From: Chloroflexota bacterium
GTDB lineage: Bacteria > Chloroflexota > Dehalococcoidia > Bin125
NCBI GenBank assembly: GCA_026707145.1
Contig: JAPOXK010000021.1
Coordinates: forward strand, 62,001-126,000
Length of the DNA: 64,000 bases
Reading direction: 5' to 3'
Positions 27,301-34,918 of the stretch are shown here, piece after piece. The translations under genes and the position numbers were made by a program. Below the pieces are notes generated by a model. That model worked only from the letters and a program-made list of their open reading frames with translations, searched no databases and was not told where the DNA came from. Each line of letters starts with the position of its first letter. Positions within the stretch are counted from its first letter, which is position 1.

Positions 27301-27698
27301 TCGAGTTGGGAAAGGCCTAGCTCAGGGTCGAGAGTCATCGTCGGCGGGGCGGGCGGGCGCCCTTCAAACTCAACGTAGGACTCCCACCCCTCGATCGTGG
27401 TGAACTCCCCGCCGAGTGGGGCAGAACCCGGGATCTGAGTGCCAGCGAGCAGGCGGAGGTCACTGACAAGCCCCGACCGTATGCGCCGAGGCAGCGCGAT
27501 GTCGCCGAAGTGCGCATCAAGGCTGGCTTCGGCGAAGTCACGCACTGCCTGCGCGCGTTCCCCGCCCAGCAGTGTCTGGGAGATCGTGACCTGGACGGAG
27601 CCAATCTGGCCGGCCTCACGGTCGAGTTCGAAGTCGAGCCCCAAGTCCGTGAGCGCGCGCGTATACACGGTGGTGGAGGCCATGAGCCCAGACGTCAC
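24342..27698 (-). CDS. Giant FtsX/MacB-family permease 2 with internal beta-sandwich-like region
   Basis: 1118 residues from the GTG used here. It is collinear with permease 1: extracytoplasmic domain, FtsX block (VPILLIVVQVVGVVFLFIFVMARLLISRETDEIALLRSRGAS), middle helices, second extracytoplasmic domain with LLFDDLVAIT and ILIEGFESDARQW (about 660-840), and a C-terminal FtsX block. The true start is uncertain: the same frame stays open upstream and encodes the missing first helix (RANWRLLGIVGLGILV), but offers only CTG or ATT as start codons. No ATPase gene follows it, so it may share the two ATPases of permease 1. Confidence 0.88.
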   Translation of the reverse strand: MTSGLMASTTVYTRALTDLGLDFELDREAGQIGSVQVTISQTLLGGERAQAVRDFAEASLDAHFGDIALPRRIRSGLVSDLRLLAGTQIPGSAPLGGEFTTIEGWESYVEFEGRPPAPPTMTLDPELGLSQLDGPIEVALPRAHAEFARLGVGDAFAVADVYDDCDREPPLLDGPTAATSPSLEPCATSALIGLQLPAKVVGIFDAHNPHDPFWDAALANLARPREPRKSLALPRVFALFVHSDALFGPLSQLLPGYRADIRFVDLIPLNTFDSADVPADLDRFANLQTDIASVGGAVSSSFDGALRSFQEARDFSVVPILLIVVQVVGVVFLFIFVMARLLISRETDEIALLRSRGASLLQVLGLYALQLLLIVILAAAVAPLIAAAAVSALGFIGSFRDVTSNDWIAISLTPQAWALALAGAALAMGVVLVPVAEAARVPPGPARRIAARPAGRNVFQRYYLDIVFVAVAGFLVWSVGARDAVFTRNTVGGLSTEPLVLIAPALVGLIAILLVLRLLPPALSALAWIARHRISMPIAAALRQAARNPSPVIRLAVLTMLAAALGTFAASYDATVDRSLDERARFEAGVDLRVGADPRPPGLAQAQIEALPGASASTLAIRRRGSVGATGVRGREVQILALDSARAASILWFRDDFSSEPLATLLPKLRPTASLGGLPLPDDLMELSLWVNPSVPRDDLSVWLQLRDRDGRFFRVGLGSPGLAGVWQELRGDATGPAAFSDARPPFTLHAITYTEGESQRLGEPGSLLFDDLVAITARGDRILIEGFESDARQWLLQPLAATGATDAVERRTDIVAHSGNSAVEYRWAAGVSPGRRGLYLPSPNLCDVDGRCALHVIASETFLHNHGLRVGDAAPLHLGPFSIDVRIIATVAFFPTLDPQENGGFLITDVAELNHLGATLDFRNPTPINELWVSGPSDPARRAHTVAALSDLSAMGAPVTDQRTLLATVGTDPLVAAGGSGILLVAFVAVAILVLVALLVSVVLTARDRTLEMAVLRTLGTSRRALLAQLTAEYAVVAIIGLGLGTFLGDRIARLTLRFLEVDAAGDRVLPPFLLTTDWEVVLGTYVGLVATLALGVGIAWRLSARGSITHALRLAA

Positions 27699-28070
27699 GA
27701 GAATGCCGAGACCTACGATGCCGAGCAGTCGCCAGTTGGCGCGAGCGCGTAGGAAGAGGAGTCGCAGAGTGGTGTTCTCTCTCGCCCGGTGATCGAGGCG
27801 CCGAGTAGTGTAGCGAGCAATGGAGATCTCGCCGCAATCCGGCCCGGCGGTTCAGGCTGGATCCCCGTCAGGGTACTCTGCCCTTGCTAAAGGAGGAGTA
27901 TCTGTTTTGGCCGCCTGAAAAGAATTCTGCTAGCCGCGAATTCGCGGACTCTTCGGGAGGCCGAGTCCAGTTGTGGAGTTCAAGCGTCAGGACGGTGGCG
28001 CGGCTCTGGTCGTCCGTGATGACACGGAACCATTCGCCGAATGGCGCGGCGCTGCCCCGGCGAAGATGCG
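27699..28070. other. Gene-poor 372-base stretch upstream of FtsX permease 2
   Basis: The first about 70 bases probably encode the true N-terminus of permease 2 on the minus strand. The rest has no confident gene. It holds an isolated AAAGGAGGAG at 27889-27898 without a convincing reading frame behind it, and a 14-base perfect palindrome centred on GAATTC (27934-27947). A plus-strand frame from 27973 looks protein-like for about 35 codons but runs into the antisense of tRNA-Asn. Confidence 0.5.
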
Positions 28071-28146
28071 TGGCTCCCCGGGCAGGACTTGAACCTACAA
28101 CCTAGCGGTTAACAGCCGCCCGCTCTACCAATTGAGCTACCGGGGA
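28071..28146 (-). tRNA. tRNA-Asn (GTT)
   Basis: 76 bases including encoded CCA. The acceptor stem is TCCCCGG/CCGGGGA, the D-loop arm AGCTCAATTGGTAGAGC, the anticodon loop CTGTTAA giving GTT, and the T-arm GTAGGTTCAAGTCCTGC. It is last of a three-tRNA cluster transcribed Leu-Gln-Asn. Confidence 0.96.
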
Positions 28147-28155
28147 ACGCGAGGT

Positions 28156-28229
28156 TGGCTGCCGAGCCAGGATTCGAACCTGGACTAAGGGATCCAAAGT
28201 CCCGCGTGCTACCGTTACACTACTCGGCA
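28156..28229 (-). tRNA. tRNA-Gln (TTG)
   Basis: 74 bases including encoded CCA. The acceptor stem is TGCCGAG/CTCGGCA, the anticodon loop CTTTGGA giving TTG, and the T-loop GGTTCGAATCC. It lies 9 bases upstream of tRNA-Asn on the same strand. Confidence 0.96.
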
Positions 28230-28311
28230 CCGCGCCGTCGAGCTATTGACTTTTCTCAGGCACCTCCGTCCGCCGCTGGCCCGCGGCTCCCGAAGCCGCG
28301 GCGAAGGGTGC

Positions 28312-28400
28312 TGGTGCCGAAGGCCGGACTCGAACCGGCACGGGAGTCGCCTCCCAACAGTTTTTGAGACTGTCGCGTCTGCCAATTCCGCCACTTCGGC
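28312..28400 (-). tRNA. tRNA-Leu (CAA)
   Basis: 89 bases including encoded CCA, with the long variable arm of a class II tRNA. The acceptor stem is GCCGAAG/CTTCGGC, the anticodon stem ACAGT/ACTGT with loop CTCAAAA giving CAA, and the T-loop GGTTCGAGTCC. It is first of the cluster; an 82-base spacer separates it from tRNA-Gln. Confidence 0.96.
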
Positions 28401-28565
28401 ATGCGGGTGCGACGACCGCGCGCTCGGCCTCGCCCTCAAGATTCGCTCCCTCGCCGACTCCGGCAGCGCGCCGCCCGGCCGCACCTTTGGTGGCGCCGTC
28501 CGGGGATCGGCGTCCGCCGCCAGCATAGAGCCGCCGCGTCCTGCGGTCTTTCCCGGCTCCGCTCG

Positions 28566-28991
28566 CTACAGGGGCCAGTCGCGCAGGATTCGCTCGGTCT
28601 CCTCGGCGTGGGTGGATTCGTCGCGGACCATGTCCTCGAGCTGGACGGCCATGCCCTTGTCTCCGAAGGCCTCCGCCTGTTGGGCCCGCTCGGTGTAGTC
28701 CCGCGTCGCCAGCAGCTCGGCCGCCAGTACCTGCTCGACCATCTCCCGGTTGGTCGCTGCCGCGGGCACCGGCCGAGCCTCTGTCGTCGGCTCGCCGCCG
28801 AGGGCCACGATCTTGTTCGCTAGGTATTGGGCGTGCGCCTGCTCGTCGGCCACTTCGCTGAGGAAGAACTGCGCCAGCTGGGGACGGTAGGGGCCCGTCG
28901 CCTTGGCCGCGTAGGTCAGGTACTGGATGATCGCGCCGAACTCGCCGGCCAGGTCCCTGTTCAGGAGGGCGATCATCTCGTCTTTGGTCAT
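28566..28991 (-). CDS. Ferritin-like (bacterioferritin/Dps-type) four-helix protein
   Basis: 141 residues. Diiron-type ligands are arranged as expected: GEFGAIIQY in helix A, DEQAHAQY in helix B, AELLATRDY in helix C and DESTHAEE in helix D. This pattern marks ferritin-like superfamily proteins that store iron or detoxify peroxide; whether it forms 24-mers like bacterioferritin or dodecamers like Dps cannot be told. It is cytoplasmic, with no signal peptide. It lies alone between the tRNA cluster and the CorC-like gene. Confidence 0.88.
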   Translation of the reverse strand: MTKDEMIALLNRDLAGEFGAIIQYLTYAAKATGPYRPQLAQFFLSEVADEQAHAQYLANKIVALGGEPTTEARPVPAAATNREMVEQVLAAELLATRDYTERAQQAEAFGDKGMAVQLEDMVRDESTHAEETERILRDWPL

Positions 28992-29146
28992 GCCGTGCTC
29001 CTTTCCCGTCGCACCGGTAAACCCAATCCCCTCCTCACGGTATACCGGGCGGCCCGCGCAGGCGGCGGCCCGGCCGGGCGATCTCTGTCACGCGCGCGTC
29101 ATTCCGCCACCGCCGCGGCCGGGGGCGGCTCCAGCGCCTCGGCGGC

Positions 29147-30415
29147 TCACTCCGCCGGGGCATCCTCGGGTCGCTGCGGCAGCGCCTCCACGGCTACGAG
29201 TGTGACCTTGCGCTCGTCCGCGGCCATGACGGTGAAGCGGTGTCCGCCGTGCTCCACCTGTTCGCCGCGCAAGGGGAAGCGGCGCAGGTAGGCGAGGACC
29301 AGGCCGCCGACCGACTCGGCGTCGGGATGGGAGAGGTCGGCGGCCAACTCGTCACCGAGGTCGGCTAACGAACGGCGCCCCTCCACGTAGAGGCGCTCGC
29401 CCACGCGCACGTCGGTGCCGGAGCGCTCCGAGCCGCTCTCGCTGCCGATCTCGCCCACCACCTCCTCCAGGATGTCCTCCAGCGTGATCAGGCCCGAGGG
29501 GGAGCCCACCTCGTCGATCAGGATGGCGATGTGGTGCCCGCTCTCTTGCATTCGCTCCAGCAGGCGGGCGGTGGAGGCCCGCTCTGATTCGAAAATCATC
29601 TCGCGCATGACGCTGCGCGCCGTGTCGCCGGCGCGGCCGGCCGCGTAGGCGCTGTTGACGTCGCTCACGTGGACGTAGCCGACGATGTTGTCGATGCGGT
29701 CCGCGTAGACGGGCAGGCGCAGGACGCCGGCCGCGGTCAGCCGCTGGGAGACCTCCCGCAGCGGCTCGCCCACCTCGGCCACCTGCATCGCTACCCGCGG
29801 GGTCATGATGTGCCGTACCTGCCGCTGCTGCAGCGTCAGCGCCCCCAGCAGCATCTCCGATTCGTCTGCCTCCAACGCCCCCGACTCGCGCCCCAGCATG
29901 ATCGCCGTACGCAGCTCCCCCAAGGCCAGCGCCCCAGCGGCCTCGCCCCGGCCGCCGCCGAGGAGCAGCACTCCCCGGCTGAGGAGGTCCAGCGCCGCCA
30001 CGATCGGCTGCGTCGACCGCGTCCAATAGCGCAGCGGCAGCGCGTAGAGGCGGCTCAGCGCGAAGGAGTGATGGAGCGCGATCGTTTTTGGGCCAACCTC
30101 GCCGAAGATTAACAGCAGCACCGTCACGATAATCGTGGCGGCCAGCACGGCACGACCGCTGGAGACAAGCTCGGCGGCGATCGCAGTCCCTACCGCGGCC
30201 GCGCCCGTGTTGACGAGATTGCTTCCCAGCAGGATCGACGAGAGCAGCCGCCGCGGAGACTCCAACAGGCGAGAGACGCGGGCAGCGCCGCCGACGCCCT
30301 CGCGCACGTAATGCTCCAGCTGCACGCGTTGCAGCGAGAGGAAGGCCGTCTCCGCGCTTGAGAACAGGGCGGATAGCAGCAGCAGCACCACCAGCAGAGG
30401 GATGTAGATCTCCAC
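29147..30415 (-). CDS. HlyC/CorC-family transporter-like protein (CNNM-CBS)
   Basis: 422 residues. The N-terminal CNNM/DUF21 membrane domain (about 1-190) starts IPLLVVLLLLSALFSSAETAF. Two CBS domains follow (about 200-325; MTPRVAMQVAEVGEPL and AILIDEVGSPSGLITLEDILEEVVGEI), and a C-terminal CorC_HlyC domain (about 345-415; SLADLGDELAADL, ESVGGLVLAYLRRFPLRGE). The family is linked to magnesium or cobalt efflux and divalent-ion homeostasis. It is divergent from pabB with 187 bases between them. Confidence 0.93.
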   Translation of the reverse strand: MEIYIPLLVVLLLLSALFSSAETAFLSLQRVQLEHYVREGVGGAARVSRLLESPRRLLSSILLGSNLVNTGAAAVGTAIAAELVSSGRAVLAATIIVTVLLLIFGEVGPKTIALHHSFALSRLYALPLRYWTRSTQPIVAALDLLSRGVLLLGGGRGEAAGALALGELRTAIMLGRESGALEADESEMLLGALTLQQRQVRHIMTPRVAMQVAEVGEPLREVSQRLTAAGVLRLPVYADRIDNIVGYVHVSDVNSAYAAGRAGDTARSVMREMIFESERASTARLLERMQESGHHIAILIDEVGSPSGLITLEDILEEVVGEIGSESGSERSGTDVRVGERLYVEGRRSLADLGDELAADLSHPDAESVGGLVLAYLRRFPLRGEQVEHGGHRFTVMAADERKVTLVAVEALPQRPEDAPAE

Positions 30416-30602
30416 TTCGAACGCTTCCCTTCATCGGCCGAGCGGCGAGCCGGTCCGCCCCGGTCCACCGGAATCCTGGCACCGTATCACCGGCTGGGTC
30501 GGCGGATTGCCGCACACTGTTCGGGGCCTTGTATCCGGGCTTGCCCGAAGTGTCGTGGCGGCGCGCCCCGGCGGGCGCGCCGCCGCTTTACAATCGACGC
30601 AC

Positions 30603-32000
30603 GTGTTGCAGATTGCCGCCCCATCGCTCGCTTCCACGCAGCAGGAGCTGCCCTACCGCCCGTTGACCGACGTTGCCCTCGCGCTTGTCGAGCGGGGTGA
30701 GCGGGCGGTTGCGTTCCTCGATTCCAGCGCCCCAGCGGGCGCCGAGGCGCGCTGGTCGATCTTGGCTTGGCGGCCGCGCCGCGTCGTCGCCTGGCCCCAG
30801 GGGCGTCCGGGCGCCTTCGCCTCCCTCCACGGTATTTTGCGCCCGCGCGAGGTGGTCCCCGTGGACGCCGTCGCTGCGGGCGATGCGCTTCCCTTCCACG
30901 GCGGCTGGCTCGGCTGGTTCGCATACGATCTGGGACGGCACTTGGAGCGGCTGCCGGTTCGCGCCGCCGCCGACCCGGCGATTCCGGACTTCGTCTTGGG
31001 CGAGTTCGAGGCGGCGCTGATCGAGGATCGGGTGGAAGGGCGTCTCTTCGCGGTGGCCAGCGCCGCGACGGTCGCAGCAGCGGCCGCATCTTGCGAGCGC
31101 CTCGCCCTCGAAGCACGAGCCCTGCCGGCCATGCCCTCCTTGCCGTCCGCGGCGGCTGCATCCAAGGCGCACAGCCTCAGCGAACGGCTGCGCCGAGACG
31201 ACTACGCACGGCGCGTCTCGCGCATCCTGCGCTATATCGAGGCGGGCGATATCTATCAGGCGAACTTCGCCTACCGGGTCGATGCCGAGACCGAAGTGGA
31301 ATCGGCGCAACTCTACCGCCGGCTGCGCGCCGCGAGCCCGGCGCCGTACGGTTGCCTCTTGCGCCTGCCCGGCGCTCCCGAGCTGCTGTCGATCAGCCCC
31401 GAGCTGTTTCTTCGGCGCCTCGGATCTTGGGTCGAGACGCGCCCGATCAAGGGGACGCGTGCCCGCGGCGACACCCCGATCCGTGACGCCGAGCTCCGAG
31501 AGGAGCTCCGCGACGATCCCAAGGAGCGCGCCGAGCTTCTGATGATCGTCGACCTGGAGCGCAACGACTTGGGGCGCGTCGCTCGTGTCGGATCGGTGGC
31601 GGTTCCCCAGTTGCGAGGCCTGGTCACGCACCCGACCGTGCACCACGCCGCCGCTACCGTTACGGCGGAGCTGGAGCCGCGCGTGGATACGGCTGCACTG
31701 CTTGCCGCGACGCTTCCGGGCGGCAGCGTGACCGGCGCGCCGAAGGTCCGCGCTATGGAGATCCTCGATGAGACCGAGGGTATACGCCGAGGGCCATATA
31801 CCGGGTGCGCCGGCTACATCGGCTACGACGGGAATCTCGCTTTGAGTATCCTGATCCGCACGCTGGTGCGGCAAGGTGCGCACGTGCACTTCCACGTCGG
31901 CAGCGCCATCGTCGCGGATTCCGACCCCCTCGCCGAATACGCCGAGACGCGGGCAAAAGCGGCGGCGCTGCTGCGCGCGCTCACGGCGACCGATCGTTAG
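30603..32000 (+). CDS. pabB: Aminodeoxychorismate synthase component I
   Basis: 465 residues of the chorismate-binding family. The catalytic motif is PIKGTRARGDT; Lys in PIKGT is typical of PabB, whereas anthranilate synthase has Ala there. Other family motifs are LLSISPELFLR, MIVDLERNDLGRV and GGSVTGAPKVRAMEILDE. It makes 4-amino-4-deoxychorismate from chorismate for folate synthesis, using ammonia from a PabA glutaminase not encoded here. The start is GTG at 30603, with a TTG immediately after as alternative. pabC follows after 20 bases. Confidence 0.93.
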   Translation: MLQIAAPSLASTQQELPYRPLTDVALALVERGERAVAFLDSSAPAGAEARWSILAWRPRRVVAWPQGRPGAFASLHGILRPREVVPVDAVAAGDALPFHGGWLGWFAYDLGRHLERLPVRAAADPAIPDFVLGEFEAALIEDRVEGRLFAVASAATVAAAAASCERLALEARALPAMPSLPSAAAASKAHSLSERLRRDDYARRVSRILRYIEAGDIYQANFAYRVDAETEVESAQLYRRLRAASPAPYGCLLRLPGAPELLSISPELFLRRLGSWVETRPIKGTRARGDTPIRDAELREELRDDPKERAELLMIVDLERNDLGRVARVGSVAVPQLRGLVTHPTVHHAAATVTAELEPRVDTAALLAATLPGGSVTGAPKVRAMEILDETEGIRRGPYTGCAGYIGYDGNLALSILIRTLVRQGAHVHFHVGSAIVADSDPLAEYAETRAKAAALLRALTATDR

Positions 32001-32020
32001 CCTTCGCCGAGGGTATCCGC

Positions 32021-32866
32021 GTGACCGGCGGCGCCTTGTGGCTCAACGGCACTCTCTACGATGAGGCGCCGCCACTCTCCCGCGACCGGGGCCTGCTGCT
32101 GGGTGATGGCCTCTTCGAGACTGTTCTCGTGCGGCGCGGTTCCCCCATCCTCTTGTCGGAGCATCTCGATCGTATGCGACGTAGCGCGGCCGCGCTCTCT
32201 TTCCCGCCCCTTCCGGCCCTTGAGGAGCGTCTCGGGAGCGCTTTGGAGGACTTGTTCGCGTCGGCGGAGGAGTCCGGCTCTCCCCCGCTCATGGCCTTCC
32301 GCGTCACGCTCACGCGCGGTCCCGGTCCCCGCGGCCTTGCGCTTCCCGCGACGCAGGAGGCGTCGCTCTGCGCCCAGCTCGATCCCTACGACCCGGCGGC
32401 GGTGTCCACGGAGAGCGCAGCGGTCATCGAAGCGCCCCGTATCGACCCGCTCGACCCGCTCGCGTCGCACAAGACCACCTCCGCTCTGCGCTGGATCTTC
32501 GCTCGCCGGGCTGCGCGGGCGGCGGGAGCCGATGTCGCGATCCTCCGCACGATCGACGGCGATCTGGCCGAGGCGGACTTCGCCAATCTCTTCGCCGTGG
32601 TGGACGGCCGTGTCGTGACGCCGCCGCTGGATCGCGGCGTGCTGCCGGGCGTCACCCGCGCGTTCGTGCTCCACCGATTGAGCGAGGAAAGTCGGCCGGG
32701 CGACGAGCGCCCGCTTCATGCCGCCGATCTCTGTCGTGCGAGTGAGATATTCCTCACTTCAAGCCTAGTCGGCGTGCGCTCGCTGCGGCGCGTGGACGGG
32801 AAGCCGCTTTCCGAAAGCTCGCCCGTCGCGGATGTGCTGGCGGCCGCCTACGAGGCGCTCGTTTAG
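32021..32866 (+). CDS. pabC: Aminotransferase class IV, probable aminodeoxychorismate lyase
   Basis: 281 residues of the PLP fold type IV family. SRDRGLLLGDGLFETVLVRRGSPILLSEHLDRM is the usual N-terminal segment, SHKTTSALRW contains the PLP-binding Lys, and EADFANLFAVVDGRVVTPPLDRGVLPGVTR is the glutamate and phosphate-binding region. Being directly after pabB points to 4-amino-4-deoxychorismate lyase, which releases p-aminobenzoate. A branched-chain or D-amino-acid aminotransferase is the alternative. The start is GTG at 32021 with GAGGGT upstream. Confidence 0.9.
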   Translation: MTGGALWLNGTLYDEAPPLSRDRGLLLGDGLFETVLVRRGSPILLSEHLDRMRRSAAALSFPPLPALEERLGSALEDLFASAEESGSPPLMAFRVTLTRGPGPRGLALPATQEASLCAQLDPYDPAAVSTESAAVIEAPRIDPLDPLASHKTTSALRWIFARRAARAAGADVAILRTIDGDLAEADFANLFAVVDGRVVTPPLDRGVLPGVTRAFVLHRLSEESRPGDERPLHAADLCRASEIFLTSSLVGVRSLRRVDGKPLSESSPVADVLAAAYEALV

Positions 32867-32920
32867 ATCAACCGCCTCGTGTGCGGCAGGCTGTCTCCCC
32901 CTCGTTCTTGAGGAGGAGCG

Positions 32921-32996
32921 TGGTGCCGAGGGGCAGAATCGAACTGCCGACCCCACGGTTTTCAGCCGTGTGCTCTACCGACTGAGCTACCTCGGC
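32921..32996 (-). tRNA. tRNA-Phe (GAA)
   Basis: 76 bases including encoded CCA. The acceptor stem is GCCGAGG/CCTCGGC, the D-arm AGCTCAGTCGGTAGAGC, the anticodon loop CTGAAAA giving GAA, and the T-arm GGCAGTTCGATTCTGCC. It is a singleton on the minus strand between two plus-strand genes. Confidence 0.96.
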
Positions 32997-33080
32997 GTCG
33001 GCGGCTTGCGCAGCGTACTATAACGGCCGCCCCGCCCCGCAGCCCTGCTGTGAACGGCGCGAGGCGGGTAGTATGCGCTC

Positions 33081-33938
33081 GTGCTTACCCTGGTGGTTAC
33101 TTCGGCGCTGGCGGGCGATGGAAAGTCGACCGTTGCCGCGGGGCTCGCGGACGTCCTGGCCCCTCGCGGCTATCGCGTTCAACTCACATCCGGCGATGGT
33201 TCGCTCCCCGCAGCTGCTGATGTGGCGATCCGCGAGCACGGCGATCCCGCGACCGCCGCGTCTGGAGCTGATGTGGTGGTTCTGGTAGTCCGCCAGGGAC
33301 AGGCGGACGATGCCACCTTGGAGCGTGCTGCGGCCGAAAGCGGTGCGGCCGCGATCATCTTGACTTCCGTTCCGGAAGGAGCGGAGACGGCGGCGCGCGC
33401 GCGTCTGCAGGCGATCACCGCGCGCTTGGACCGACCCATCATGCTGGCGGGCATGCTCCCCCAAGATCGGTTGCTGGCCGCTCCTTCGCTGGAGCAGATG
33501 ACGGCGGCCCTAGAGGCTTCACTGGATGCACCCGAAGACGCCGGCAACGAGGCGGTCGAATGGATCGAGATCGGCCCCATCACCGCTCATCCCGGGTCGG
33601 TCCACTTCGCGACGGTGGGCTCGAAAGCGATCGTGACGCGCGGTGACCGGCCCGATGTCGCCCTCGCTGCGCTTGATGTCGATGCGGAGTGCTTGATCCT
33701 GAGTGGTGGGCGAGAGCCTCTGCGCTACGTGCTGGAGCGCACGAGGGAGGACGCAGTCCCTTTGATCGCCACTGCGCTGACCACGAGCGAGGCCGTGCAG
33801 CGTTTGGGTCCTCTCTACGGGCAAGGGACATTCCGTGGCACACGGAAGCGCGAGCGCGCTGCCCGGCTCGTTGCGCAGTATGTGGATCTCGACGCGTTGC
33901 GACGGCTTCTGGGTTTGGGCCGATCGGCCGGTGCCTGA
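33081..33938 (+). CDS. P-loop NTPase with DRTGG domain
   Basis: 285 residues. The N-terminus LTLVVTSALAGDGKSTVAAGLADVLA is a BioD/Pta-like P-loop with a relaxed Walker A. The middle is a short dethiobiotin-synthetase-like fold. The C-terminal half (about 150-250; IGPITAHPGSVHFATVGSKAIVTRGDRPDVALAAL, then ECLILSGGREP) matches the DRTGG domain found in the N-terminal part of phosphotransacetylases and next to CBS domains. The role is unknown; DRTGG is thought to sense a ligand. The GTG at 33081 is used as start. It lies between tRNA-Phe and a convergent zinc-ribbon gene. Confidence 0.75.
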   Translation: MLTLVVTSALAGDGKSTVAAGLADVLAPRGYRVQLTSGDGSLPAAADVAIREHGDPATAASGADVVVLVVRQGQADDATLERAAAESGAAAIILTSVPEGAETAARARLQAITARLDRPIMLAGMLPQDRLLAAPSLEQMTAALEASLDAPEDAGNEAVEWIEIGPITAHPGSVHFATVGSKAIVTRGDRPDVALAALDVDAECLILSGGREPLRYVLERTREDAVPLIATALTTSEAVQRLGPLYGQGTFRGTRKRERAARLVAQYVDLDALRRLLGLGRSAGA

Positions 33939-33946
33939 GCGAGCTT

Positions 33947-34753
33947 TTAGCGCGACCAGGGACTCGCGAGCGGTGGCTTTTGGGAAGACCCGTCCATAGC
34001 CGCCGGCTCGGCTTCCGGACGCTGCAGGATTCTGCGTCGGCGCGGCTGGCCGCCTGACAAGGCCGAATCCGCGGAGGAAGCCGGTTTTTTGCCGTCGTCC
34101 AATGGTGGGATGGGAGCCGTCGCGGGCTGCGTCGGCGATGAGCCGGGGCCGGTGACCGGCTTCGTGGGCTGCTCTGCAAGCGGCGCGGCGGATTCCGGTG
34201 CAGTCGCGGTCTGCGCGGGGATCGGCGCGGCGGATTCCGGTGCAGTCGCGGTCTGCGCGGGGATCGGCGCGGCGGGTTCCGGTGCAGTCAGGCTCGGCGC
34301 CGACTGCCGCGCCACCGAGCACCACGGGCAGATGCGCCAGGTGAACGGCAGCGGCCGCGAGCAACTATGACAAAGTGCCTTGAGGGCGGTCGCGCAGTGA
34401 GGACAGGCGACGAAATCCTCCTGCACGTCCACCCCGCATTGCGGGCAGGCGAGCTGGTGCTGGAGGTCTTGCAGGAGCGCTTCCTCTTCGAGTTGGCGGT
34501 CGTACACTTCGGCGATTGTGAGACCGGGCCGCAAGACGAGGTACAGAACCCAGCCTGCCAGGCTGAATAGGACGACGGTAGAGACGGCGATGAACTGGGT
34601 CACCGGGTCTTGCGACCGCTCGCGGATGTCCCGAATGGTCCAGAGGATGGCAGCCAGCCAGAGTGCGCTGAGATACGCGCCAACGATGACGCCGGCGATG
34701 ATGCCGGTGCTCTCAGGACTGCCTCCCGGCCAGCTGATGGCTGGGAGAAGCAT
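33947..34753 (-). CDS. Membrane protein with double zinc ribbon and Pro/Ala/Thr-rich tail
   Basis: 268 residues. Two membrane helices (about 14-38 and 52-75) are followed by a short coiled segment (EVYDRQLEEEALLQDLQHQ). A double zinc ribbon comes next, CPQCGVDVQEDFVACPHC and CHSCSRPLPFTWRICPWC. The tail of about 120 residues is disordered and contains two exact copies of AAPIPAQTATAPES plus a partial third. The ATG at 34753 has GAGGTG just upstream and is preferred to a longer frame. The function is unknown. It is divergent from the helicase gene and convergent with the DRTGG gene. Confidence 0.75.
   Translation of the reverse strand: MLLPAISWPGGSPESTGIIAGVIVGAYLSALWLAAILWTIRDIRERSQDPVTQFIAVSTVVLFSLAGWVLYLVLRPGLTIAEVYDRQLEEEALLQDLQHQLACPQCGVDVQEDFVACPHCATALKALCHSCSRPLPFTWRICPWCSVARQSAPSLTAPEPAAPIPAQTATAPESAAPIPAQTATAPESAAPLAEQPTKPVTGPGSSPTQPATAPIPPLDDGKKPASSADSALSGGQPRRRRILQRPEAEPAAMDGSSQKPPLASPWSR
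34182..34289. repeat. 42-bp tandem repeat in the zinc-ribbon protein tail
   Basis: Units 34182-34223 and 34224-34265 are identical, and 34266-34289 is a partial third with one change. Each starts GGCGCGGCGG on the plus strand and encodes 14 residues of the disordered tail, keeping the frame. Confidence 0.9.
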
Positions 34754-34918
34754 CGTCACCTCGTTCGAAACCGACCCCGCCGCCGCCGCGAAGAAAACGC
34801 GGCACCCAGGTTGCCCACGACCTACCTTAGCGTCTAACGGCACTAATGTCCTTGGCCGGAGCCGAGACGAACACGTGTGCTACTCTCGCCGCTATGCAAT
34901 GCCGAGACCGCGTCCGCG

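Noticed and set aside
27934-27947. 14-base palindrome around an EcoRI-type GAATTC
   Set aside because: Too short and isolated to support an operator or recombination-site call.
27973-28092. Short plus-strand frame beginning VEFKRQDGGAALVVRDD
   Set aside because: It looks protein-like but has no clear ribosome binding site and ends inside the antisense of tRNA-Asn; not enough to call a gene.
28071-28400. tRNA cluster as an integration site of a mobile island
   Set aside because: No integrase, no second partial tRNA end and no phage genes nearby; xerC 30 kb away is in its normal housekeeping context.
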